DNA of 33,767 nucleotides from assembly GCA_903831825.1 (NCBI GenBank), contig CAIKZE010000474.1, positions 1-33,767 on the forward strand. Direction: 5' to 3'. The notes under the pieces were generated by a model. That model was not told the origin of the DNA. It was given only the letters and a program-made list of their open reading frames with translations, and made no database searches. Positions 17,810 to 24,711 of the stretch are shown one piece after another; position 1 is the first letter of the stretch; each line of letters begins with the position of its first letter. The position numbers were made by a program, and so were the translations under genes. The DNA is from an uncultured Lentisphaeria bacterium (lineage in GTDB: Bacteria > Verrucomicrobiota > Lentisphaeria > Victivallales > Victivallaceae).

Positions 17810-18127
17810 AAATCTTTTAAAATGGCTGTAATCTTAAATTCGTTGAGGCTACATTGCCAACCGTTAGGAGTTTCGCTCCGACTGCACAAAACGGTAAACC
17901 ATAGTCGAACATCAGACTGCGATTCGGTAAACAGATTCAAAAACAGGAGAACTTTAGATCAATAATGAAAAGTCAATGACTATATCACAGGGTATTTATG
18001 GGATATCAGCTAAAAAAATCGCATGGGTAATGTGACTTGCCCTTTCTAACCTTAGAGAAAAACTACCTTAAGGTATAAAAGTCGGGCTGATACTTGCGTA
18101 CCATGCCCGATTAAAAGGTTTCACTTT
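17810..18127. other. Gap with orphan leader module copy D and palindromes
   Basis: No gene seen. It holds a nested hairpin (outer ACCGTT 17860-17865 with AACGGT 17890-17895; inner GGAG-TTTCG-CTCC at 17867-17879). After it come CCATAGTCGAACATCAGACT (17899-17918, identical to 5146-5165) and ACAGGAGAACTTTAG (17943-17957). A 12-bp palindrome TACCTTAAGGTA lies at 18064-18075, and a TCGGGC...GCCCGA hairpin follows at about 18083-18111. No intact gene starts after the leader, so it seems to have lost its gene. Confidence 0.55.
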
Positions 18128-18179
18128 ATGATTGCATCAAGTAAGAACTCGGCAACATTTTCTGTTAATTGTCTCACCT

Positions 18180-18449
18180 TTATTGCGGCACTGGTTTTTG
18201 CTTCGGCGGCGCATACAACGGCTTGCCGTCCAGTCCGTCAGCACCTTTCCACACCTTGCCGTTGTATGAAACGTGGGCAATCTGCCTGCCGTTTCTACGC
18301 TTGTCGAAAATATCAGCAACCAGATTGCCGCCGCCGACATCGGAATGGACTCCGGCAAACCAGCGTTCGGTCAGCTTGGGATCGTCATTGTTCTGCCAGC
18401 GCATGACAGGAAAATCGGCCCGCCGTTCATCGAGCGCCAGCGCATGATA
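18180..18449 (-). pseudogene. DUF2235 hydrolase C-terminal remnant
   Basis: Read on the minus strand, the sequence from about 18449 down to the TAA at 18180 gives YHALALDERRADF, then ERWFAGVHSDVGGGN, then a basic tail. HALALDE-R and WF-GVHSDVGGG are hallmarks of DUF2235, an alpha/beta-hydrolase family that includes type VI secretion phospholipase effectors (Tle1-like). Upstream of HALALDE the similarity ends abruptly at 18447-18450, so at least the N-terminal half, including the catalytic Ser, is missing. There is no local type VI gene. I regard it as a fragment that is no longer functional. Confidence 0.65.
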
Positions 18450-18662
18450 GCAGGCCACCCTGAAGGATTTTTGGAGGCTTTTGCCAGCCACTATCGCAAC
18501 TTTGCCGATACGATCCTGTTGAAAGAGGAAAGCAAGGCAGTTGACCCGATTATCAATGATTTCCCGCAAGTGCATGACGGTGTGCGCGGCATGGCGTTTA
18601 TCGAAACTGTCGTAGTCAGCGCCAAAGCCGGTTCCGTATGGACCAAGTTTCCGAACGTGTGA
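18450..18662 (+). pseudogene. Gfo/Idh/MocA oxidoreductase C-terminal remnant
   Basis: From 18450 the plus strand reads AGHPEGFLEAFASHYRNFAD, then DFPQVHDGVRGMAFIETVV, ending in a W-T-K-F segment and TGA. This is the C-terminal end of sugar dehydrogenases of the Gfo/Idh/MocA family, where GHPEG-x-EAF and DG-RGM-F-E are recurrent. The NAD-binding Rossmann half, about 300 residues, is absent. It begins exactly where the minus-strand DUF2235 remnant ends. The upstream leader copy D may once have belonged to this gene. Confidence 0.65.
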
Positions 18663-19299
18663 AGCCGTCTTTGGGAATAATTAATGTGCAGGAAGTCAAA
18701 TAAACAAACATGCGACGAGGCTTGACAGGCAATTACGATCTGGCAGTAGGGGCAAAATTTCAACCAACGAATATTTTCAATTGTTGATTTTTTGACCTTT
18801 TGCTTCCAATAGCATTAAAATGGCCGCTTGAGGATAATTCCGGTGTCTGGCGGAGCTATCTTTTGTTTTTCCTGACATTTTTCGATGAATGATGCTGGAC
18901 TGATTCCTTACGTATTGCTTGAAAAGCCGACTGAAATGTAATTGGTACTGAAACCCAACAGACCGGGCGACATCTTTTGTCAAAGTTCCCCCGGATTCAA
19001 GTTACAGGTGAAATGATCTATGATTACTTGTTCCGGCATAAACATAGGGCAGCCGGTAAACGTTATCAATGAGACTGCTGAGAAACTTAACCTGCAAGAA
19101 AAGAATAATTCACACTGTCAGATGCCCCGTCTTCATCTGCATGGCTTTTTATTGGTTGCAAATTAATCACCCTAAAACTACTTGGGTACTATTTGGGTAC
19201 GTTATTCGACTTTTCATGGCATAAAACGGACTATCAGAAGAAAAACAGGATTATTGTTTGAATGGCTTATTTTTGGTTATTTTTAGCTTGAAAAAAGGT
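18663..19299. other. Gap between decay zone and tRNA genes
   Basis: Apart from the AraC-type remnant at 18777-18983 I see no gene. Two 8-bp direct repeats TTGGGTAC occur 11 bp apart at 19182-19189 and 19193-19200. The segment just before the tRNA gene gives a CCTTTTTT tail on the minus strand (19293-19300). Confidence 0.4.
18777..18983 (-). pseudogene. AraC-type HTH remnant
   Basis: The minus strand reads TKDVARSVGFQYQLHFSRLFKQYVRNQ, which matches the second helix-turn-helix of AraC-family regulators (xxDVAxxVGFxxxxxFSRLFKxxxG). The reading frame has a stop two codons before the upstream ESGGTL segment, so only about 68 residues remain and the sensor half is gone. The downstream tail is poorly conserved. 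It is a dead regulator fragment near the DUF2235 and Gfo/Idh remnants. Confidence 0.55.
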
Positions 19300-19384
19300 T
19301 GGTGGTGGGGGGTGGATTCGAACCACCGAAGATAAAATCAGCAGATTTACAGTCTGCCCCCTTTAGCCACTCGGGAACCCCACC
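19300..19384 (-). tRNA. tRNA-Tyr (GTA)
   Basis: On the minus strand the acceptor arm GGTGGGG pairs with CCCCACC, followed by discriminator A and an encoded CCA (ending at 19300). The anticodon GTA (complement of 19348-19350) lies in the GACTGTAAATC anticodon loop. The T-arm is GGTGG-TTCGAATC-CCACC, and there is a long variable arm as expected for tRNA-Tyr. It is downstream of tRNA-Gly on the same strand and is followed by a T-run at 19293-19298. Confidence 0.95.
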
Positions 19385-19394
19385 ATGTAAGCAT

Positions 19395-19468
19395 TGGAGC
19401 GGGTAAGGGGAGTCGAACCCCTATAACCAGCTTGGAAGGCTGGTGCACAACCGTTATGCCATACCCGC
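19395..19468 (-). tRNA. tRNA-Gly (TCC)
   Basis: On the minus strand GCGGGTA pairs with TACCCGC, then comes discriminator T and an encoded CCA at 19395-19397. The anticodon loop CCTTCCAAG has anticodon TCC. The T-arm is AGGGG-TTCGACT-CCCCT. It precedes tRNA-Tyr by about 10 bp, so the two are probably co-transcribed. No promoter is seen directly upstream. Confidence 0.95.
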
Positions 19469-19592
19469 GATAACATTCAAAAACTGCAAGTTTCAAAAAG
19501 TAACTTTGGTTGCCGGAATTTCAAGAAAGCATCGAAAAAAACCGCCAATTTTTCAACCCGCAGCGATTCTGAATAAACCGCAAAAAATAAAA

Positions 19593-19608
19593 TGGTGCCG
19601 ACGGTGGG
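19593..19608 (-). other. tRNA 3'-end fragment, probable att core
   Basis: On the minus strand it reads CCCACCGTCGGCACCA: the 3' half of a T-arm (CCCAC), an acceptor 3' strand CGTCGGC, discriminator A and CCA. There is no matching 5' GCCGACG within tRNA distance, so it is not a whole tRNA; GCCGACG-type acceptors fit tRNA-Thr. It lies 124 bp upstream of, and in the same orientation as, the tRNA-Gly/Tyr pair and 220 bp from an integrase gene. It is most simply the attachment core left when an element inserted at the 3' end of that tRNA gene. Confidence 0.55.
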
Positions 19609-19749
19609 AACCAATTTAAGCTCAAAAGCTAATCAATTAGCACCATATAGTACCATTTTAGTATTTTAAACATCTATTTACATGCTATCTTAGCTAAATA
19701 AGATATTTAAAAAACTCGATAGCAAAATATGCTATCTGAAACGGATATT

Positions 19750-19777
19750 AGTATAGTCCATTATTAGAATAATTCAA
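19750..19777 (-). promoter_or_regulatory. Candidate leftward promoter towards the tRNA genes
   Basis: On the minus strand TTGAAT (complement of 19772-19777) is 16 bp from TATACT (complement of 19750-19755). It points to the tRNA fragment and the tRNA-Gly/Tyr genes and could replace a promoter lost by element insertion. Short motifs in AT-rich DNA are easily found by chance. Confidence 0.3.
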
Positions 19778-19829
19778 ATGGACAGAATAGGATAGTAGTA
19801 TAAAATTCAGAAAATGTGGAGAGCTTGTC

Positions 19830-21179
19830 ATGAAAAAAAAGAAGAGCATCAAACTTGATAAAGGAACGGTATATCAAAAAATAGAAAACGGAAATTATTA
19901 TTTCCGCTACCAAATCGAAGGGCAACGTAAGGCTGTCGGCTTAAACACCAAAAATCAAAAAGATGCCATCGAAAAAGCTGAAGCAATGATTCCGTTAATT
20001 AAAGCATCAAGCTCTGAAATTGTAGCAGCACATGTCCAGTATGCCAAAGGCTGGACGCACAAGCAGGACAGATTGGAATTATCTCGTCTATGGGATGTAT
20101 ATACGAATCACCCGGATCGGGTTCGTCCGAAGAGCCAGAAAGTTTGGAACACGTACAAAGCATATTTGGATGAATTTATAAGTTGGCTGAGAGATGCTTA
20201 TCCGGATATTCAATATATGGATGAAATAAGGGACATTGATAAACATGGACAGAAACTTAACACAAGCGCAGTCTCTGAGTACGCAGAATATTTGAAAAAA
20301 CAGAATTTGGCAGTGGATACCCATAATAAGAAAATTGCCCGCCCTGCACATATTTTTCAAACGCTGTCCAAGTATCTTATTGCGCCTTCGCCGTGGGATA
20401 ATAAAAAGCTCAGGCGGTCGCATAAAGAAGAATCATGTATAACTGAACACCGGCAACCATTTCCGCCAGACAAGGAACAGGAGATATTCGATGCTGTTAA
20501 ACCGGAATCCTCGTTGAAGCTTTTGAACAAAGCGGAGATTGAAGTGTTGTTTCACATTCTTAAATATACAGGGCAGCGACAGAAGGACTGTGTTAATCTC
20601 TCCTGGAACAAAATAAGCATGGACCGGCATCGTTTGTGGGTTACGCAAGAAAAAACCGGCAAAGATGTTTCTATTCCAATTGCCGAGGAACTGTACGACA
20701 TGCTGAAGAAAGCGGAAGGCTGGAAGATAAATGATAAAGTACTGCCTAAATCTGCGGAAAGATATGCCAGAAAAGCAAAAGACGGCACAGATACCGGTGT
20801 GAACCTGATTAACAAACAGCTTCTGAACGTAATCAAGCATGTAGGACTTGAACCTAGCGTTTCCGTACAAGGTCGTAGCAAGAAAGTTACGATATATGGA
20901 GCTCATTCTTTCCGTCACGGCTTCGCATCTCATTGTGCAGAAACCGGAGTGCCGCGAGCGGTTTGCGCCTCCATACTTGGAGCAGATACAAACATTATTG
21001 ATAATTACTATGTACACATTGGGGAGGATGCTCAGGATAAAGCGATCCAGGCGATCCGTCGAAAACCTAACATTGTTTCAACGGAAGAACGTATAAGTAA
21101 AGCTTTGGCACTGATTGATTCCTGCAAAGATAAACCAGAAATCATTCTGCAGATCGAAAAAGTTCTACGGGGGAAATAG
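19830..21179 (+). CDS. Tyrosine recombinase/integrase
   Basis: A 449-aa site-specific recombinase. Residues about 8-50 form an arm-binding-type N-terminus (GTVYQKIENGNYYFRYQIEG), about 70-200 the core-binding helical domain, and about 230-430 the catalytic domain. Catalytic residues visible are Arg250 (GQRQKDC), a Lys in KTGKD, His359 and Arg362 (HSFRHGFASHC), and nucleophile Tyr394 in NYYVHI. The residue normally His in the LGH motif is Ala here (ILGADTNIID), a notable variation. The start has GGAGAGC upstream. Position next to a tRNA-end fragment and repeats supports integration into a tRNA gene. No recognised excisionase is adjacent, but a small HTH-like protein is encoded convergently at 23404. 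Confidence 0.9.
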   Translation: MKKKKSIKLDKGTVYQKIENGNYYFRYQIEGQRKAVGLNTKNQKDAIEKAEAMIPLIKASSSEIVAAHVQYAKGWTHKQDRLELSRLWDVYTNHPDRVRPKSQKVWNTYKAYLDEFISWLRDAYPDIQYMDEIRDIDKHGQKLNTSAVSEYAEYLKKQNLAVDTHNKKIARPAHIFQTLSKYLIAPSPWDNKKLRRSHKEESCITEHRQPFPPDKEQEIFDAVKPESSLKLLNKAEIEVLFHILKYTGQRQKDCVNLSWNKISMDRHRLWVTQEKTGKDVSIPIAEELYDMLKKAEGWKINDKVLPKSAERYARKAKDGTDTGVNLINKQLLNVIKHVGLEPSVSVQGRSKKVTIYGAHSFRHGFASHCAETGVPRAVCASILGADTNIIDNYYVHIGEDAQDKAIQAIRRKPNIVSTEERISKALALIDSCKDKPEIILQIEKVLRGK

Positions 21180-21509
21180 GATGTAACAGTACGACCATAT
21201 GGAGTCATGGCCTTGCGTGTAATTGTCGTAGTGTTAAGAAAAAAGCTGTACCACGCTTTGGTTTCAGGGCCTCTGTATAGTTCCACAGATGGCTAACTTT
21301 AGACTAAAATAATGACATTTTATACTCGATCAGCTAAGGTCTTTATGAAATGATTTCGATAAGTTTGTAACTTCATTATTTTTACGAAAAAAGAGAGTTA
21401 GTGTCAATAGTAATATCAGCAAATAAACCATTGTAAAATAAAATATTTGCATATAATTTGCAAATTTATTTGTTTGCAGTATATTGTTGTAGGATAAATC
21501 AACGGGAGA
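21180..21509. promoter_or_regulatory. AT-rich gap with candidate promoter for the RloAB pair
   Basis: No gene seen. Near the right end TTGCAA (21458-21463) is 16 bp from TATATT (21480-21485), suitably placed for the operon at 21516. Three TTTGCA-containing repeats surround the -35 (about 21445-21478) and may be regulator sites. This is inferred by eye. Confidence 0.35.
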
Positions 21510-21515
21510 ATGATT

Positions 21516-22748
21516 ATGTTGATAAATTTTACAGTCGGTAATTTTCGCTCGATAAAAGAACCGATAACGCTTTCAATGGAAGCGGTCGGCATTCATGAAC
21601 TGGAAGAGACTAATACGTTTGTTGCGCTGAAAAAAGAGCGCTTGCTGAAAAGCAACGTTATCTATGGAGCCAATGCCAGCGGCAAAAGCAATTTAGTCAG
21701 GGCTGTTTCATTCATGCGTTATTGCCTTGAAACTATGTCTACAGAATTAAAACCGGAAGAGGCTATTCCGATAGAACCATTTCTTTTATCCAAAAATACT
21801 GCAACTGAACCGTCATTTTTTGAAGTTGTATTTATTGAAAAAGAGAAACGCTACCGTTACGGTTTTACTCTTGATGCAAAGAAAATCCATGCGGAATGGT
21901 TATTTTTGACCAGTGGCAAGGAATTTCCACTTTTCATCCGGGAAAATGAGAATTTGACGACCGTTTCCCCGCAATTTGAAGAAGGAAAAACCTGGACGAA
22001 AATGACAAAAAAAACCAATTTACGAATTCGTTCCAATGCCTTGTTTATTTCCTCGCTGGGGCAGCTTTTTGAAGGTGCGCCAGATAAAGAGCTTCACAGC
22101 CATAATGTCCGGGAGTGGTTTACTAAAGTCCTTGTTATCCCTGGTCTTTTTGACGCAGACGCAAAAGGATTGACCATTAAAGCGTTGCGCGAACATAATT
22201 CCTTTGCCGAGTCGTTAAATGATTTTATTCCAAAATTAGATTTAGGCATCAACAAAATCGCGCCGGTATTCAATGAAGATAATGAAAGCGGATTTGAATA
22301 TAAGATTCAAACAGAGCATTTAACGGAAGATAACGAAAAATTATTTCTGGATATGGAGCACAATGAATCAGAAGGAACCAATAAAATATTTTCTATTTCC
22401 TCTTTGCTGCTAGGGGTATTGGCCCAAGGCTCTATCCTGTTTTTCGACGAATTTGATGCGCGGCTGCATCCATTGCTGACTCGGCGCTTGCTGGAGTTAT
22501 TTCATGGAACAAACACGCGGAATGCACAGCTTGTTGTGGTATCGCATGACACCAACTTGTTGAGTCCTAAATTACTCCGAAGGGATCAAATCTGGTTTGC
22601 GGAAAAAGAGAAAAATGGCGCAACCAAGTTGACCAGCCTGGCGGAGTTTAAGAAGATCCGTAAAGGGGAATCATACGAGCGGAACTATATTGACGGGCGT
22701 TATGGCGCCATTCCGTATCTCGGCGATTTCAGTCATTGGGAGAAATAG
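21516..22748 (+). CDS. rloA: RloA/AbiLi-like AAA ATPase
   Basis: 410 aa from ATG 21516. I prefer this over ATG 21510 because GGGAG at 21504-21508 then has normal spacing. The N-terminal LINFTVGNFRSIKEP is typical of SMC-like, RecF/OLD-class ATPases. Walker A GANASGKSN starts at Gly51 (Lys57), the signature-like SEGTNKIFSI segment is near residue 290, Walker B is ILFFDEFD with Asp311-Glu312, and VVSHDTNLL is the His switch. The length and the companion gene five bases downstream identify the COG1106/RloA family, reported with RloB in type I restriction loci and as AbiL abortive-infection systems. Expected role: nucleotide-driven sensing of phage infection. No restriction-modification gene is nearby. 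Confidence 0.82.
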   Translation: MLINFTVGNFRSIKEPITLSMEAVGIHELEETNTFVALKKERLLKSNVIYGANASGKSNLVRAVSFMRYCLETMSTELKPEEAIPIEPFLLSKNTATEPSFFEVVFIEKEKRYRYGFTLDAKKIHAEWLFLTSGKEFPLFIRENENLTTVSPQFEEGKTWTKMTKKTNLRIRSNALFISSLGQLFEGAPDKELHSHNVREWFTKVLVIPGLFDADAKGLTIKALREHNSFAESLNDFIPKLDLGINKIAPVFNEDNESGFEYKIQTEHLTEDNEKLFLDMEHNESEGTNKIFSISSLLLGVLAQGSILFFDEFDARLHPLLTRRLLELFHGTNTRNAQLVVVSHDTNLLSPKLLRRDQIWFAEKEKNGATKLTSLAEFKKIRKGESYERNYIDGRYGAIPYLGDFSHWEK

Positions 22749-22753
22749 CAAAA

Positions 22754-23362
22754 ATGCAAAAACCATGGGAGATCAAAAGAGCCAGGCGGCAATTGAGCGT
22801 CAGAGAGCCCAAAGCTAAATTCCTTATCTGTACTGAAGGACAGACTGAGAAGTTGTATTTTACAGATTTCCGCCTTACTTCTGCAAAGATTACGGCACTT
22901 GCAGGCGATGCCTTGAGTCTGGTCAAAGAAGCGGCGGCATTTAAAAAGCGACTGGCTGGGGTTGGCGATAAATTTAATCAGTACTGGGTGGTCTTTGACA
23001 AGGATGAAAATTCTCAGGAACGGATTGCTCAGGCGATTAAGCTGGCGGAAGAAAGCGGTTTTCACTGGGCTTTTTCTAATCCATGTTTTGAAATATGGTA
23101 TCTGTTTCACTTTATAAAGATGCGCAGTGCCACAACTGCTCAGGAGTTAAAAACCAGACATTTGCCGCAAGCAGGCCGTATTCCGGAATATCATGAAACC
23201 TTGTCAGGAGTATACGCTCTATTAAAAGACAGACAAGCAGACGCAATTGATCACGCCAAAACAATTATTGAAGAAACTGAAAACTGGCGAAATAAGCTTG
23301 CATCGGCCAACCCGTCAACTAATGTGCATGAGTTGGCGGAACAGATTAACAAGTATCTGTGA
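22754..23362 (+). CDS. rloB: RloB/AbiLii-like protein
   Basis: 202 aa from ATG 22754, five bases after the rloA stop, with GGGAG upstream; a TTG start at 22736 would overlap the rloA stop and is less likely. The sequence has FLICTEGQTEKLYF near residue 23 and VVFDKDE near 77, the acidic pattern of a TOPRIM-like nuclease fold, then FSNPCFEIWYLFHF near 110, diagnostic of RloB. RloB-type partners are thought to be the effectors of RloAB/AbiL defence. It is transcribed with rloA and converges on the minus-strand operon, with only 41 bp between the stop codons. Confidence 0.82.
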   Translation: MQKPWEIKRARRQLSVREPKAKFLICTEGQTEKLYFTDFRLTSAKITALAGDALSLVKEAAAFKKRLAGVGDKFNQYWVVFDKDENSQERIAQAIKLAEESGFHWAFSNPCFEIWYLFHFIKMRSATTAQELKTRHLPQAGRIPEYHETLSGVYALLKDRQADAIDHAKTIIEETENWRNKLASANPSTNVHELAEQINKYL

Positions 23363-23403
23363 ATCATGAATTTGAGTGATGCCTAGACCGGTCAAACTCC
23401 AGT

Positions 23404-23655
23404 CTATTCGTTATCTGAGAGCGTTTCTAACCACCAGTTCATAAGTTCATCACGGACGAGGAGTATCTTTCTTGCCCCGTCATGTCGAAAACATGATTTG
23501 GGTGGTTTTTGCGATTCCGGAAGAGTTTTACTGGACCGTCTGTTTTGTAGGGTTGTCCACTTCATGGCATTTCCGGTCAGTCTATCAAGCTCGGTTGCGG
23601 CGAAGATGGCCGGGATTGATTTTTTTAATTCTTCAAAAAGCTTTTGATTTTTCAT
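23404..23655 (-). CDS. Excisionase-like small DNA-binding protein
   Basis: An 83-aa protein; the start has GAGGT at suitable spacing on the minus strand. The order MKWTTLQNRRSS ... FRHDGARKILLVRDELMNWW fits a winged or MerR/AlpA-like HTH in which a short recognition helix is followed by a beta-hairpin wing. Its C-terminal WW is typical of such small phage or plasmid regulators and excisionases. No stronger assignment is possible. It ends the minus-strand operon and may be the directionality factor of the integrase (inference). Confidence 0.5.
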   Translation of the reverse strand: MKNQKLFEELKKSIPAIFAATELDRLTGNAMKWTTLQNRRSSKTLPESQKPPKSCFRHDGARKILLVRDELMNWWLETLSDNE

Positions 23656-23833
23656 GATCTTACCTCATTTTTAGATTGAATAAATGTAACGAATTATTAA
23701 ATCTCCAAGGTAATGCTGTTGGCAAGGTTTTTTTATTCCTTGTAGCAAAATAAAGTGCAATCAAAGTCGGGAGTTTTCAGCTCCATTTACTGTTCAACGT
23801 GTTACGAACAGAATGTAGATAAGTAGCTTAATA

Positions 23834-24094
23834 TCAATATTCCTTAATCAAACATGGCAATTTATGAGTCTTGACCTTGGCGTTGCATTCAGGACAGACA
23901 GTCGGCAATTCGCGCTTCGCTTTAACTACAATGTCCGATGAAATTACGCCAGGAGCATACCATACGGTACCGCTGAATACATGGTACAACTTCTGCCAGC
24001 TACACTTTTTACATTCAATACGATAGGTTGCATTTGTATCTTTCCTGAAAAGATTGAATGAAAATGGCAGGCGACGCCCCCATATATTGTGCAT
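23834..24094 (-). CDS. Small zinc-ribbon protein of unknown function
   Basis: An 86-aa protein with two CxxC pairs, C-K-K-C near residue 30 and C-P-E-C near residue 69, which together can bind one zinc ion. The remainder is basic, with a YRIECKKCSW start to the ribbon. AAGGAG upstream on the minus strand supports the start. It is 16 bp downstream of the 37-aa membrane peptide gene. It has no recognised family; DNA or RNA binding is possible for such ribbons. Confidence 0.55.
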   Translation of the reverse strand: MHNIWGRRLPFSFNLFRKDTNATYRIECKKCSWQKLYHVFSGTVWYAPGVISSDIVVKAKRELPTVCPECNAKVKTHKLPCLIKEY

Positions 24095-24110
24095 GATGTT
24101 GAACTCCTTG

Positions 24111-24224
24111 CTAGTTGTTTTCAGCTTCTTTATAAGCGGTTACGATGCCGTTGACAATTACATAGTTTCCAATTAGAATGGATGCCGCTACGAATACGAT
24201 CCCAACGATCATCAATGCTTTCAT
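24111..24224 (-). CDS. 37-aa single-span membrane peptide
   Basis: A tiny gene on the minus strand. ATG (24222-24224) follows AAAGGAGAA, an excellent ribosome binding site. The product starts MKALMIVGIVFVAASILIG, a hydrophobic segment long enough to cross a membrane, and ends in a polar YKEAENN tail; the stop TAG is at 24111-24113. The next gene starts 16 bp later, also with its own AAGGAG. Translation signals on both sides make this a real gene despite its size. The function is unknown; phage holins or small toxic peptides are possible but nothing specific supports either. Confidence 0.6.
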   Translation of the reverse strand: MKALMIVGIVFVAASILIGNYVIVNGIVTAYKEAENN

Positions 24225-24307
24225 TTTACAATTCTCCTTTACTTTTTCTACTCGTTAATGACAAAAAGAAGAAGATCATGCGACCCTCTTCTCTCTTTGT
24301 GCTAAGC

Positions 24308-24589
24308 TCAGTGCCTGAACGCACCAAGCAGGATGCCTATTCCGGCTGTCACTGCGCCGATGCCTATTCCCCATGCCGCATAGGTTTTGGCGTTGGTATA
24401 GACGATCTGGCTCTGCGTTACTCCAAGATTAGCATCCCTGACCGCTTGGGTGTATGCCTCTGCGGCGGCGACTGCCTGTGCAGCTTTTTCCTGTGCGGCT
24501 TTTGCATCGAGTTCATCCTGGGTCAGAATGAGCGGTACGGCTTCTGTTGACGCGGTTGCTGCGGGGACGGCGGTTTTATTTTCATCCAT
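24308..24589 (-). CDS. Ala-rich coiled-coil protein with C-terminal membrane anchor
   Basis: A 93-aa protein. Residues about 1-20 are Thr/Ala-rich and flexible; 23-55 form an Ala/Gln/Glu-rich amphipathic helix (ELDAKAAQEKAAQAVAAAEA); 70-91 form a glycine-rich hydrophobic segment ending in a short basic tail, probably a C-terminal membrane span with GxG packing motifs. AAGGATAAC precedes the start. No family is recognised. It lies in the same minus-strand operon as two other membrane-active small proteins. Confidence 0.55.
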   Translation of the reverse strand: MDENKTAVPAATASTEAVPLILTQDELDAKAAQEKAAQAVAAAEAYTQAVRDANLGVTQSQIVYTNAKTYAAWGIGIGAVTAGIGILLGAFRH

Positions 24590-24602
24590 GATAGTTATCC
24601 TT

Positions 24603-24656
24603 GCGAGTATCTCGCATTTTTGTTATTGAGCAGCCATAAACCATTTAAGGCTGCTT
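24603..24656 (-). promoter_or_regulatory. Two hairpins in the operon gap
   Basis: GCGAG-TAT-CTCGC lies at 24603-24615, and AGCAGCC (24629-24635) pairs perfectly with GGCTGCT (24649-24655). Both fall between the glycine-zipper gene and the 93-aa gene. No clear T-run follows on the minus strand, so they may tune expression or RNA stability instead of ending transcription. Confidence 0.4.
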
Positions 24657-24711
24657 ATTCACTTCATCATATATGTCCCAAATCAGATGGTCTACGCCAT
24701 TGCATTATTGC

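Larger units (their letters stand above)
19469..19829. other. Regulatory/attachment gap between tRNA-Gly and the integrase gene
   Basis: Holds no gene. It contains the tRNA 3'-end fragment (19593-19608), a palindrome GCTAATCAATTAGC (19629-19642), and an inverted pair TAAAATGGT (19588-19596) with ACCATTTTA. It also has the hairpins TATCTTA-GCTAAA-TAAGATA (19686-19705) and GATAGCA-AAATA-TGCTATC (19718-19736), and two direct TGCTATCT copies (19683, 19730). Such nested repeats next to an integrase gene are expected for integrase or excisionase arm-binding sites. Confidence 0.5.

Noticed and set aside
19182-19200. Two TTGGGTAC repeats 11 bp apart as an att site or operator
   Set aside because: Only two copies, no matching sequence elsewhere in the mobile zone, and no gene nearby to control.
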